Origin: Pontibacter russatus
Lineage (GTDB): Bacteria; Bacteroidota; Bacteroidia; Cytophagales; Hymenobacteraceae
Direction: 5' to 3'
Assembly (NCBI RefSeq): GCF_009931655.1
Contig: NZ_CP047984.1
Location: 1,364,001-1,428,000 of the forward strand
Length of the DNA: 64,000 bases
Notes under the pieces: generated by a model
Database searches by the model: none
Seen by the model: the letters and a program-made list of their open reading frames with translations, nothing else
What the model was told of the DNA's origin: nothing
Shown here: one piece after another, positions 46,581 to 55,423 of the stretch
How the letters are laid out: the number at the start of each line of letters is the position of its first letter
Position numbering within the stretch: position 1 is the first letter of the stretch
Made by a program: the position numbers and the translations under genes

Positions 46581-47105
46581 AGCTCCCTACCTGTGACACT
46601 TCCGTTACCGGCTGCTGATGTGCTGTATCGCACCCAGACACCTTCATGCCGTATATATGGTGTACGGCACTTGCAGTTGCATAGGGCATTTTCGCCGCAA
46701 TATTTTGTATTTTCAAGCATTTGGTACATCCTAAAAGCGTTTTGCACATTTCAGCAGTTCCTGTACAGGTTATTGACCGCACAGAATTAATAGGCAGCAT
46801 CCATTCAAGCATTATACGACTCAGGGTATTGATAACGAGAAAGATATACCACAAAATTCTTGTATCTTGATACTTATGTTTCTTATTACTCCTCCCGCAG
46901 CAGCTACAAATACAGATGCCGCAGCCATCGGATTCTGCCAGCGCACGGGGAGTTTTGCTGTGAGTGCGCCCAAGGGTTCACCGGGGCAGCAGCGGACGAA
47001 GCGAGCTGAAAACGGCTGCGCTGCACATGCTTCAATTTAAAATGCTTTCCTTTAACTTTATGCAGTGTTCCTGCGGAGCACTGATTCTAACCCAGACACA
47101 GGAGC
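46581..47105. other. Intergenic region without a gene
   Basis: Divergent control region for the response regulator and the sensor-domain gene. TGCCGTA-N9-TACGGCA at 46647-46669 is an inverted repeat near the response regulator start and could be a regulator site. GTATC-TT-GATAC lies at about 46862. No protein-like frame. Confidence 0.45.
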
Positions 47106-48253
47106 ATGACCCAGCACATCACTTACCAGGCAGCGCGCACAGTTGCCGCAGCCGTTGAAGACCATTTTGCGCGCCATCAGGAGGCTGCGCGGGGGCAGAG
47201 CGAGCAGGGGCTGGCCCCTGCCCCCGGGTGAAGGAGATTGAGGCCATCATTGATGTCGCTTTCTGGGCGAGCCTGTTGCGCGAAGAAGGGCGGTCCCCTA
47301 AAATATCGCTGGCCTACCTCCCGCCGGCGCAGGCGGAACAACCCATGCAGTTCGAGCGCTGGCTTCCGCTCACGCCCGCCATCCTCACCAAGCTGGCGCC
47401 CGCCGTGGAGCGCCCCGGCATTCACCTCGGCGTCTGGTGCGAAGACGACACACTGTATGTCTGGGGGGCCACGCGCACCATTCCGGGGCTCTGCTTTGTG
47501 CTGGAGGTGGTGGAACCCGGCCTGCTGGTAGTCAAGCACCGGCGCACAGCCGGATATGGCAAGTTTGCGAATGTGGCGGTGCTGAGGGGCGAGCAGGTGA
47601 AAATGGTGGACGGCAACGGCGCGACCCTGTCCGACAGTTCGGACTTGCTGGCGGCGATGCTCGGTTTCACCAGCGCCTCCGCCGCCTCACGCGACCAAAG
47701 TGCCGACGTGCTCATCCAACTGGCCGTGTCGATGCGCGACCACGGGCGCGGCGGCTCCCTCTTGGTTGTGCCGGCCGGCACACAGACCTGGCAGCAGTCC
47801 ATCATCTATCCCATTCCGTATGCGGTGGAGCCGGCATTCAATGGTTTGGCGGAACTGGTGCAGCAAAGCAGTGAGAAAAGAAGCACAAACCAGTGGCAGG
47901 GCGACCTGCACCGGGCCATATATGGCATAGCCGGCCTCACGGCGGTAGACGGGGCCACCATCATCAGCGACCGGTATGAGGTACTCGCCTTTGGGGCGAA
48001 GATTGGCCGGCCCGAAGGAAGCAGCCCGGTGATGCAGATGGTCACCACCGAGCCAGTTGCGGGCGGGCGCGCAGTTGTTATTCACCCGGCACAGTCGGGG
48101 GGCACTCGGCACCTGTCGGCGGCGCAGTTTGTACACGACCAGCATGATGCCCTGGCACTGGTTGCCTCGCAGGACGGCCGCTTCACTGTCTTTGCCTGGT
48201 CCCCGACGCAGCAGATGGTACACGCCCACCGCATCGACTCACTGCTGCTGTAG
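47106..48253 (+). pseudogene. DACNV-type putative sensor domain protein, interrupted by a frameshift
   Basis: From ATG 47106 the frame reads MTQHITYQAARTVAAAVEDH...GLAPAPG and stops at 47229. A second frame starting at GTG 47228 continues KEIEAIIDVAFWASLLREEG and runs to 48253. I recall Bacteroidota proteins annotated as putative sensor domain DACNV-containing that have both parts in one chain of about 380 residues, so one base is probably missing in the CCCCCGGG run at 47221-47228; adding one G gives APAPGVKEIE. The long part has a beta-rich body with ERPGIHLGVWCEDDTLYVWGATRTIP, VLIQLAVSMRDHGRGGSLLVVPAG (the DisA-like nucleotide-cyclase-type block), IAGLTAVDGATIISDRYEVLAFGAKI and GGTRHLSAAQFVHDQHDALALVASQDGRFTVFAWSP. 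Related domains are linked to cyclic-di-AMP-type chemistry or sensing; activity is not shown here. GTGA overlap could instead mean two coupled genes. Confidence 0.75.
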
Positions 48254-48313
48254 CCCTATATAAATTCTGGGCGCCACAGGCATCAGCACCCAATGGTAAA
48301 ACAACCATATGTA

Positions 48314-48321
48314 TATATTTG
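48314..48321 (+). promoter_or_regulatory. Candidate -7 element for the FUSC gene
   Basis: TATATTTG, an exact TAnnTTTG match, about 140 bases before the FUSC start. No clear -33 partner. Confidence 0.3.
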
Positions 48322-48457
48322 CGCCTGCACCGAACATCTCATGTACATGCAGGTGGTATTCCTTCAGGCGTGCTGCTTTGTAATTTCTATAAGCTTTGAT
48401 TCGAACTAACCGGGCCACCGCCCATCTTAAACGGCTGCTTTCCGGCAAAAAACCCAC

Positions 48458-50596
48458 ATGAACACACAAACCTGGACGGCGAAGCGCTTCTTTACGAGCG
48501 AGTATTTTGCAGAGGGGCTGCGCTCCACGCTGGCTGTCCTGCTTCCTGTGCTGGCGTTCGCCCAGTTGGGCCAGCTCGCTGTGGGAATCCCCGTGTCAAT
48601 CGGGGCTTTGGCCGCCAGCCTGGCAGATGTGCCGGGGCCTGTGGTACACAAGCGTAATGGCCTGCTCATATGCACCGTGGTGGTTTTTTTCGTGTCCCTG
48701 CTCACCGGATTCGCCCTCTCACACGTTTTCCTGATGGGCACCATGATTCTTGCCGGTTGCTTCTTTCTGTCCATGCTCACCGTATATGGCAACCGTGCTG
48801 CCATGGTGGGCACCGCCGGGCTGCTGGTGCTGGTGCTGGTGCTGGGCATGGCCCCCAAAAATGTGTGGGCCTTCAGCGGCCTGCTGGCGGCGGGCGGCAT
48901 CTGGTACCTGTTGCTGAGCATGGCTTTCTCACGCCTCCTGCCGTTCCGGCCCGCCCAGCACGCGCTAGGGGAGTGCATCCGCGAAACGGCGGCATTCCTG
49001 AAACTGAAGGCCGATTTCTACAGCCCCTCCACCAGCCTGGACGAGAACTACCGCAACGTGATTAAACAGCAGACGGTGGTGAGCGACAAGCAGGACGCGG
49101 TGCGGGAACTGCTGCTGCGCGGCAGGGCGCAAGACCGGGAGGCGGCAGACCGCACCAGCGTGCTGGTGCTGACGTTTGTGGATGTGGTGGACCTGTATGA
49201 GCAGATGGCCGCCATCCAGTACGACTACGCCACCATGCGCCGGGCATTCGGGCAGTCGGGCATACTGGAGCACATTGGCAACGTCGTCAGGCTTGTGGCC
49301 GAGGAATTGAATGAAATCGGGTGGGCCATCCAGTCGGGCAGCCGGTTCCGCCGCAGGCAGTCGCTGCCTGCAGAGCTGGCACAGCTGGAACGCCGGATGA
49401 AGGAAGTGGCGGCGGGCGGCGACCAGAACAGCGGCGCCGTGCTGGAGAAGATATACGCCAACCTGCAACAGATGCTGCAGCGGATTGAGGCCATCCAGCG
49501 CTACTTCACCTCCGGGACCCCGGTTGCCACAGCCAAAAACGACGAACTGGAATATGCCCGCTTTGTCACCAGGCAGGGATATGACCTGAAGCTGTTCCGG
49601 GAAAACCTCACCCCCACCTCCACCACCTTCCGGCACGCGCTGCGCGTGGCGCTGGCCTGCCTTTTCGGCTATATACTCACGAAATCCATACCACTGGGGC
49701 TCCACAGCTATTGGGTGCTGCTCACTATCATCGTTATCCTGAAGCCCGCTTTCAGTTTCACCAAGCAGCGCAATTACCAGCGCCTTGTGGGCACCCTGAT
49801 TGGAGGCGTGCTGGGCGTGGTGGTGCTGGCCGTGGTGCAGGACAAGGGCGCGCAGCTCGTGCTGCTGAGCCTTTTCATGCTGGGCACGTTTAGCACACAG
49901 CGCATCAGTTACGTGGTGAGCGTTGTCCTGATGACACCTTTTATCCTGATTGGCTTCGACTTTCTGGGGGGTGAGGGCCTGCTGATTGCCCAGGAGCGCA
50001 TCGTGGACACCCTGCTGGGCTCGGCCATTGCGTTCGCGGCGAGCTACCTGCTGTTCCCAAACTGGGAGTCGGAGAAACTGAGCGACCTCATGCAGCGGAT
50101 GCTGCGGGCAAACAGCAGCTATCTGCAGAAACTGGCGGCAAGTGTGGCAGGCGCGGAGGTGGGCACGATCGAATACAAACTTGCCCGGAAGGAGGTATAT
50201 GTCAGTTCGGCCAACCTCTCGGCCGCCTTCCGGCGGATGGTCTCTGAGCCGAAGCGGAAACAGCACGACGTCGAGGGCCTGCACTCCTTTCTGGTGCTGA
50301 ACCATATCCTGTCTTCCACCATCGCCGCGGCTTCCTCCGCTTTGCTGGCAAGGCCCCACCTGGCGTATCCTGAAGCCTATAGGCAGCCCGTCAGGCAGGC
50401 GGAGGCCGTTCTTCAAGAGAGTTTGCTGCTACTCCGGAAAGAGAAAGCTGCGCCCGCGCCGGAAATACTACGTCCGGCCAACCACTCTGCAGCGGATATG
50501 AAAGAGGAAGAGGATGTGCTGCTGCTGGAGCAGTTGGAGTTTATATGGAAGATAAGCCAGGACATCTGCAAAACCACGAAGGCTATATATGCCTGA
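48458..50596 (+). CDS. FUSC family inner-membrane protein (YccS-like)
   Basis: 712 residues in the fusaric-acid-resistance/aromatic-acid exporter superfamily. Two membrane halves, each of about five to six segments: about 20-160 (STLAVLLPVLAFAQLGQLAVGIPV, LLICTVVVFFVSLLTGFALSHVFLMGTMILAGCF, LLVLVLVLGMAP) and about 395-520 (ALRVALACLFGYILTKSIPLGLHSYWVLLTIIVILKPAFSFTKQRNYQRLVGTLIGGVLG). The TIIVILKPAFSFTKQRNYQRLVGT block is the family signature. A cytoplasmic helical region of about 230 residues lies between, and a helical tail after. It probably exports small aromatic acids or similar compounds, without a partner gene here. Ends 12 bases from the convergent gene. Confidence 0.9.
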   Translation: MNTQTWTAKRFFTSEYFAEGLRSTLAVLLPVLAFAQLGQLAVGIPVSIGALAASLADVPGPVVHKRNGLLICTVVVFFVSLLTGFALSHVFLMGTMILAGCFFLSMLTVYGNRAAMVGTAGLLVLVLVLGMAPKNVWAFSGLLAAGGIWYLLLSMAFSRLLPFRPAQHALGECIRETAAFLKLKADFYSPSTSLDENYRNVIKQQTVVSDKQDAVRELLLRGRAQDREAADRTSVLVLTFVDVVDLYEQMAAIQYDYATMRRAFGQSGILEHIGNVVRLVAEELNEIGWAIQSGSRFRRRQSLPAELAQLERRMKEVAAGGDQNSGAVLEKIYANLQQMLQRIEAIQRYFTSGTPVATAKNDELEYARFVTRQGYDLKLFRENLTPTSTTFRHALRVALACLFGYILTKSIPLGLHSYWVLLTIIVILKPAFSFTKQRNYQRLVGTLIGGVLGVVVLAVVQDKGAQLVLLSLFMLGTFSTQRISYVVSVVLMTPFILIGFDFLGGEGLLIAQERIVDTLLGSAIAFAASYLLFPNWESEKLSDLMQRMLRANSSYLQKLAASVAGAEVGTIEYKLARKEVYVSSANLSAAFRRMVSEPKRKQHDVEGLHSFLVLNHILSSTIAAASSALLARPHLAYPEAYRQPVRQAEAVLQESLLLLRKEKAAPAPEILRPANHSAADMKEEEDVLLLEQLEFIWKISQDICKTTKAIYA

Positions 50597-50608
50597 TCAG
50601 AAAAGTGG

Positions 50609-51064
50609 TCAGTCAGGGAATATGGAGGGAGGTACACCCGGTTGCGGCAGGATAAGCTGCATCCGGAGCCAAGACAGGGCTTCTTCCTGAGTCAGGAAAT
50701 TCTTCACCATAAAGGAAGTCATGCCCAGTGCCTCTGCCCTTGTCAAGACAGACTCCAGGGCGATGCGGTGAAACAGAGTGTCGGGGAGTACCCGGGCCAA
50801 TTTTTTGAGGCGCGTCCGGGAGAGCAGCTCGAAGAACACGGTGGACATCCACTCCTTTGAGGCAGCGTTGAGGGCACCCAAGCGTTCCGCGTTGGATACT
50901 GCCCGCTCTATGCCCGTGTCACACAGCGCCTCGTACAGTTTTGTTCCGCCCGCCTTTATCTCCGCCTCGTCCGCTGGCCTCAGCCACATCGACCTGAGCA
51001 TGTTGGCCTCCACGTCTACCTCAATCCTGTAGAACGCTGAATCGTACACTGTTTTGAATGCCAT
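50609..51064 (-). CDS. Small STAS/SpoIIAA-like unknown protein
   Basis: About 151 residues from ATG 51064 (MAFKTVYDSAFYRIEVDVEANMLRSMWLRP). The frame extends further upstream but those residues are basic and Cys/Trp-rich without pattern, and they overlap the next gene's terminator region. The core (LYEALCDTGIERAVSNAERLGALNAASKEWMSTVFFELLSRTRLKKLARVLPDTLFHRIALESV, ending FLTQEEALSWL) resembles the STAS/SpoIIAA-like proteins common in Cytophagales. No membrane segment. Function unknown; convergent with FUSC. Confidence 0.7.
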   Translation of the reverse strand: MAFKTVYDSAFYRIEVDVEANMLRSMWLRPADEAEIKAGGTKLYEALCDTGIERAVSNAERLGALNAASKEWMSTVFFELLSRTRLKKLARVLPDTLFHRIALESVLTRAEALGMTSFMVKNFLTQEEALSWLRMQLILPQPGVPPSIFPD

Positions 51065-51192
51065 GGCTCTTGACGTTAAAAGAAAGATGGGAAACCAGCC
51101 TGGGCGGAGAGGCGGCTTTCTGCGTGGAAACGGCCGGAAAGAGCAGAACCGGGGTGTCGGACGCTGGGTATGGAAACCAAGTATGCCAAAAC

Positions 51193-51215
51193 AAAAAACC
51201 CCCGCAAAACGGAGG
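51193..51215 (-). terminator. Intrinsic terminator after the small secreted protein
   Basis: On the minus strand CCTCCG-TTTTG-CGGGGG (51215 to 51199) followed by six T residues, about 28 bases past the stop at 51243. Short but well placed. Confidence 0.65.
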
Positions 51216-51242
51216 CTTTTGCTTTGGCTAAAAAGTGGTGTT

Positions 51243-51587
51243 TTACTCTTTCGGCGCTGCAGACGCGTCACCGCCCTCCTCATCCATCCGCACAACGCCA
51301 GTCTGGCCCTGTGCATTGGTCATGGCCACTTCAAATACGGCCTTTTCTCCCTCGGCAGGAACAACTTTATATATGTCTCCTACCGTCCAGTCCTTGTAAG
51401 TGTCGCTTTTAAGGGCAGCCTGCACCGCTGGCGGAAGCTGGTCCTGCGTCACGAGCTCTTTCTTTCCCTCCTGGGCCTTCTGCTCAGCCTGTGCCGGTAC
51501 CTGCTGGGTTGTAGACTGCGCACTGGCGTCCACTGAAGTTAAACCCATTACCGCGATTGCTGCTGTTAAAAATGTTACTCTTTTCAT
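51243..51587 (-). CDS. Small secreted protein of unknown function (114 aa)
   Basis: Signal peptide MKRVTFLTAAIAVMGLTSVDASAQ, a Gln/Glu-rich linker (STTQQVPAQAEQKAQEGKKE), then a domain of about 60 residues (LVTQDQLPPAVQAALKSDTYKDWTVGDIYKVV...KAVFEVAMTNAQGQTGVVRMDEEG). The LPPAVQAAL...YKDW pattern with a beta meander recalls PepSY-like periplasmic domains, but I cannot assign it firmly. Single gene with a terminator. Confidence 0.75.
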   Translation of the reverse strand: MKRVTFLTAAIAVMGLTSVDASAQSTTQQVPAQAEQKAQEGKKELVTQDQLPPAVQAALKSDTYKDWTVGDIYKVVPAEGEKAVFEVAMTNAQGQTGVVRMDEEGGDASAAPKE

Positions 51588-51732
51588 AGGTAAAAAATTG
51601 GTACAACCTCCCTTCCTTCAGAACCGTGCCAAAATACGAATGCCTTAATTAAGTATTTGATCCACAATAGACTATATAATTAAAAGAAATTATATAGCCG
51701 GGTAAAGGACAGGCTTTTGATGTGTAAGAGCG

Positions 51733-52083
51733 CTACAGAACGCAGAATATTTCCACAGTATGGGGAGCGCCGTCCGCTGCGTATATAGATTGGGCCTGCG
51801 CCTGCCAGCCTTCTATTGTTTCATATCTGTTCAGGAACGACTGGGGCATACTCTCCGCCAGGGACAGGGCACTCACCTGTCTGTGCGAAACATTAAAGTA
51901 CAAAAGCACAGCTGTTACCGGAATAGATATGGGGCGGGCGGCATCCGTTATCAGCTCAAATGACAGGGGCGCGTCTATGGTCGACTGCTGGCCCGTCTCC
52001 AAATCAGCGAACCGGTCCACATTGTTGTCAAACCGCGCCCTTGTCTCGTCAAGCGTCGATTTGTTTTTGAAATCCGAAAACAT
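51733..52083 (-). CDS. Small protein with a methyltransferase-like N-terminus (116 aa)
   Basis: The first about 50 residues (FKNKSTLDETRARFDNNVDRFADLETGQQSTIDAPLSFELITDAA) closely follow the opening of a class I SAM-dependent methyltransferase group I recall from this phylum. The glycine-rich SAM loop that should come next is absent: the chain goes into RPISIPVTAVLLYFNVSHRQVSALSL and ends ...APHTVEIFCVL. It may be a truncated or chimeric relic, or a small protein using the same leader. No signal peptide. It follows the gene at 52150 across a long hairpin. Confidence 0.55.
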   Translation of the reverse strand: MFSDFKNKSTLDETRARFDNNVDRFADLETGQQSTIDAPLSFELITDAARPISIPVTAVLLYFNVSHRQVSALSLAESMPQSFLNRYETIEGWQAQAQSIYAADGAPHTVEIFCVL

Positions 52084-52098
52084 CGGGTTCCGATATAT

Positions 52099-52144
52099 AG
52101 CACAGCATGGTTGCCTTGGCCTGCCGGGGCAACCATGCTGTGCT
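52099..52144. terminator. Long hairpin between two small genes
   Basis: A perfect 17-bp stem, AGCACAGCATGGTTGCC (52099-52115) with its complement at 52128-52144, loop 12 bases. It starts 6 bases past the stop of the gene at 52150. No T run, so it may be a processing site or partial terminator. Confidence 0.5.
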
Positions 52145-52149
52145 CTCCT

Positions 52150-52479
52150 TTATGCGCCGGCTCCGGCGACAATGTCGCGCTGAAGCAGCAGGGCCTCCTT
52201 TGTCTGGTGCTCCATCACATCAATGCAACAAATCACATCCCCTCCCTCATTCACGGGAGCATACCTGATCTTAAAGAGCTGCTGGTTCTCATTAATATAG
52301 TAGTGGACCTTCTTGGCCCCTTTGTCTCTTGCCACCCGCTCAATCCGCAGGCACTTCACTTCCTGCCGGGGGGTATGGTGGCCGCCGGTTATGACAGTCG
52401 CATTCTCAAAGATAGATTGCATGTCTTCTATTTTCGTGTCCACCTGGATCAAAACTCCAGCTTCAGTCGCGTTGCCCAT
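52150..52479 (-). CDS. Small protein of unknown function (109 aa)
   Basis: Not recognised. Cytoplasmic by lack of signal. Sequence includes GVLIQVDTKIEDMQSIFENATVITGGHHTPRQEVKCLRIERVARDKGAKKVHYYINENQQLFKIRYAPVNEGGDVICCIDVME, alternating hydrophobic residues of a beta-rich fold. Two genes (this and the one at 51733) point the same way and may be co-transcribed. TATATATA lies directly before the start. Confidence 0.6.
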   Translation of the reverse strand: MGNATEAGVLIQVDTKIEDMQSIFENATVITGGHHTPRQEVKCLRIERVARDKGAKKVHYYINENQQLFKIRYAPVNEGGDVICCIDVMEHQTKEALLLQRDIVAGAGA

Positions 52480-53091
52480 TTTTTAGTTATTTATATATAG
52501 TGGAAAGATAATTATCTATACTGGGAATAATACGGATATAAACCGCTATTGTAAGTATAAATACACAGCATTACTATAAGTATGCCAAATATTTTCCGGT
52601 GTCGGCTTCTTCGTTTTCTTATAATTAGGCTATAGCAGGAAAATAATTGACGAAAGGAAGCTGCGCCTACATTTCTTCCTGCGCAGAGAGGGGCAGCCCA
52701 TACAGCAGGCAGCGGCTCGCCAGGGTTTTGGAAGGAAAGGGAGGTTTGGTTATCAATATCCTGCTCTCCGCGCCGGTGTGGCAGCGGCGGGCTCTGCCCT
52801 TGTCAGTCGGTAAGTGAAAGGACAAAAGTATCAAGTCATAAGACTTTTGATGCTATGTATTGTTGATTTTCAGTCGACTGCTATATGGGGTGATTTTATG
52901 GATGGTGCAAGTTGATTTTGTACCCGTACTTATTTGGAAATAGCCTGGCACCACTTCCGCAGTATAGCTGGCCCTTGGTTAAGTGCATTCAAAAAGTCTT
53001 GTTTCTGATACCTGGTACTTGTATCCTGTTACATAGGGCATTCCTACGTAAAGCTGCTGTAAAGAAGCTGCCAGCGCGGCCGTATGCCGTT
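52480..53091. other. Intergenic region without a gene
   Basis: About 610 bases. The plus-strand open frame beginning at 52912 is a shadow of the DD-peptidase gene plus spacer. A short inverted repeat CAAAAGT...ACTTTTG lies around 52823-52850. No RNA gene or further structure recognised. Confidence 0.45.
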
Positions 53092-54483
53092 TTATTTAAG
53101 CGCATCCAGCACCTTATACATTTTTTTCACCAGGGAGGGCGCCGGGCCGTTGTAGTTGTTGACAACGAACGAGAAGATATATTCCTTTCCGTCTTTGGCC
53201 CGATGATAGCCGGAATAGCCTTTTACCCCGTGCATGGTGCCACTCTTCATTTTCATGCCGTTCAGCACGGGCAGCGAGGCATAGAACCCGCCGAACCAGG
53301 GCTGCTTCCTGGCGTGTTGCAGCACACTGACCTGTGCCTGCGCCGTGACCCGGTTCAGCGGCGAGAGCCCCGACCCATCCACGATGTTCAGCTCCGTTTC
53401 AGGGATGCCCTGCTGTTTCCAGTACAATTTGATTAGCTCCACGCCTGCCTCCGTTGCGCCTGTTCGCTCGCCTTTATAAGCGATGGTCTTCAGCAGCGCC
53501 TCGCCATACAGGTTGATGCTCTTCCGGTTGAACCAGTAGATGATGCTGTCCAGCGGGGGCGAGGTGACGGTATGGAAAGTGGTATAGCTGCTAAGCGGGA
53601 TGCGCGGTGCGGCGGTTGCCGTGGCCGGGCTCTTTATGCCAGCCTTTGCCAGGGCATCCTGCAGCGTGCTCACAAACTGGCCAGGGGCGTCGGGCATGGC
53701 GCCTGAGATGGAAAACCTGCTCTGGTTGACGGGAATGGTGCCCCTGATGGTGCCGGTAGCGCCATTCAGCGGAAAGTATATATAGGCTTGGTCGCCGGTG
53801 CCGGCTGCCGCCGAGGCAAGTTCCGAGCGCAGCGTGTAGCCGCTCACTGCGGGTTGCGTGTCCACAATCGTCACCGGGTCGCCTATCCTTTTGCCGGATT
53901 TCAGGATAACGTCGAACTGGTTTTCCCGCCAGTTCAGTTTGGCAGGCCCGGCCCCGTAATAATTCCCGATGTCCTGCCACAGCCAGCCGTCCGGAATGGT
54001 CCCCGCCTCCCAGCAGCTGCCATCCACCACCACCGTGTCAAAGGATTTGATGCCTGTGTTTTTAACTGCCTGCGTTATCCGGGCTAATACCGCGTCTTCT
54101 TTGGTGTCGCTCCAGCGCCAGCTGCCGAGGGTGGGGTCGCCGCCTGGCAGTATCAGCAGCGAGGCTCCGGTTGCACTTTTGTGGTAGGCGAAACCTGTTT
54201 TATACCGGAAATCCTTTCCCAGCAGCTCGTAGGCGCTGGCGCTGGTGATGACTTTCAGGGTGGAGGCTGGCGCAAGGCCCGTTGTCTCGTTCTCGCCGAA
54301 CACCACCTCGCCCGATCTGGCATCCACCACATACAAGGCCGCCATGCCGTTGCGCAGCTGCGGATCTGCCCGGAAGGTTTTGAAGGCTGCGGCCAGCTTC
54401 CCCGAAACACTTTGCGCGTAAACCGGGGAGAGCCCGGGCACGCAGCAGAAGAACAGCCACAGCCTTAATGTTACTTGTCGCAT
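53092..54483 (-). CDS. dacB: D-alanyl-D-alanine carboxypeptidase/endopeptidase, DacB (PBP4) type
   Basis: 463 residues, secreted (signal ...FFCCVPGLSPVYAQ). Class C penicillin-binding protein that trims or opens peptidoglycan cross-links in the periplasm. Active-site motifs are Ser74-x-x-Lys77 (APASTLKVIT), SIN (FNRKSINLYGEALLK) and KSG in place of KTG (MKMKSGTMHGVKGYSGY). The PBP4-type insert lies between SxxK and SxN (TVVVDGSCWEAGTIPDGWLWQDIGNYYGAGPAKLNWREN, about 148-185), and NIVDGSGLSPLNRVT is also typical. Length is normal. Single gene, with 67 bases from the convergent-side alpha/beta hydrolase on the same strand. Confidence 0.93.
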   Translation of the reverse strand: MRQVTLRLWLFFCCVPGLSPVYAQSVSGKLAAAFKTFRADPQLRNGMAALYVVDARSGEVVFGENETTGLAPASTLKVITSASAYELLGKDFRYKTGFAYHKSATGASLLILPGGDPTLGSWRWSDTKEDAVLARITQAVKNTGIKSFDTVVVDGSCWEAGTIPDGWLWQDIGNYYGAGPAKLNWRENQFDVILKSGKRIGDPVTIVDTQPAVSGYTLRSELASAAAGTGDQAYIYFPLNGATGTIRGTIPVNQSRFSISGAMPDAPGQFVSTLQDALAKAGIKSPATATAAPRIPLSSYTTFHTVTSPPLDSIIYWFNRKSINLYGEALLKTIAYKGERTGATEAGVELIKLYWKQQGIPETELNIVDGSGLSPLNRVTAQAQVSVLQHARKQPWFGGFYASLPVLNGMKMKSGTMHGVKGYSGYHRAKDGKEYIFSFVVNNYNGPAPSLVKKMYKVLDALK

Positions 54484-54550
54484 TCTCTCATGTAAGTGTA
54501 ATGCACCACAAAGAAAAAACCGGGCAGGCTGCTATATAGAGGCCTTGCAA

Positions 54551-55345
54551 TCACAGGCGCTCGTGCATATCCCGGATAAGCCTGGCGACCGGCCCGGTAA
54601 AGCTGTCATCCTCCCAGTAATCCATGTGGCTCAGGGGCGTCCAGCCGGTGTTTATCTCCCTGTCTTCCGTCACCACCTCGTTGTAGGCATTGGCGAAGCC
54701 CAGGCTCAGCGGCTTCAGCGGCCAGCCCAGGATGTCGTCCAGGTCATAGAAATTGTACCACCTGAACTGCGCGTTCGGCCTGGTTATCGCCTCGATCCGC
54801 TGCAGCCCGGAGACAAAAAGCGGGATGTTGCAGCCGGAGGTGATCAGCAGCCGGGCCGTCCCGAGTTGCTGGAAAGGCGTGGGCTGCTGCCCCTGCCATA
54901 TCCCCTTGCCCCGCTGGGAGTCCCATATATAGTTGGAGATGATCTGGCAGCCGAGCGAGTGGGCAATGATGACGACCGGCCTGTCCTGTCCGCCCATCTC
55001 CAGGCGCAGGGCTTCCAGCTGTTGCAGGATCACGCGCTGAATTCTCCTGTAGGAGCTCGCCTCTTCATCCGGCCTGAACTCCGAGGTGGCTGCATCGCTC
55101 AGGAAATTGAGGAAGAATTTTCGCAGCCGCTGCTGGTCCAGCGGGTTGCCGCTCCTGACCATGTTTTCCCACACCTCGTCCTGATACTCCTGGAAATCGC
55201 CGTGGTACCAGATAGACCGGAAGCGGAGGTCCGCAACCGTGTCCTGGCCAAGCTCCTGGTAAAGCCGCTGCTGCAGGGCATCAGCGTAATCCGCCTTCTG
55301 CCGCCCCATCCCATGAATCGTCAGTATTCCGAACTTCTTCGACAT
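54551..55345 (-). CDS. Alpha/beta hydrolase-like protein
   Basis: 264 residues, no signal peptide. FGILTIHGMGRQ near the start is the oxyanion-hole strand and HGxG motif. PVVIIAHSLGCQIISNYIW gives the nucleophile elbow with Ser130. DDILGWPLKPL...and TPLSHMDYWEDDSFTGPVARLI provide the late Asp and His. The fold is that of a lipase/esterase or acyl hydrolase; the substrate is unknown. Same strand as the genes on both sides but with 78-base or larger gaps, so operon membership is uncertain. Confidence 0.75.
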   Translation of the reverse strand: MSKKFGILTIHGMGRQKADYADALQQRLYQELGQDTVADLRFRSIWYHGDFQEYQDEVWENMVRSGNPLDQQRLRKFFLNFLSDAATSEFRPDEEASSYRRIQRVILQQLEALRLEMGGQDRPVVIIAHSLGCQIISNYIWDSQRGKGIWQGQQPTPFQQLGTARLLITSGCNIPLFVSGLQRIEAITRPNAQFRWYNFYDLDDILGWPLKPLSLGFANAYNEVVTEDREINTGWTPLSHMDYWEDDSFTGPVARLIRDMHERL

Positions 55346-55423
55346 TGGGTTATATATAATCAGGCAATACCCGCTTCAGTATATAAAAGCCTGCGAGATC
55401 AGCTTTCAGAAGACAACCTTGCC

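Noticed and set aside
47215-47235. Programmed -1 frameshift in the DACNV gene
   Set aside because: The CCCCCGGG context does not allow the tRNAs to re-pair after a -1 slip, and no stimulatory stem-loop was identified; a missing base is simpler.
48965-50416. 483-residue minus-strand open frame
   Set aside because: Antisense to the FUSC gene; composition of a shadow (His/Gln/Arg-rich), no membrane or domain pattern.
50609-51316. Longer start for the small STAS-like gene
   Set aside because: The added 84 residues are basic and unpatterned and run through the terminator region of the next gene; ATG 51064 is better.
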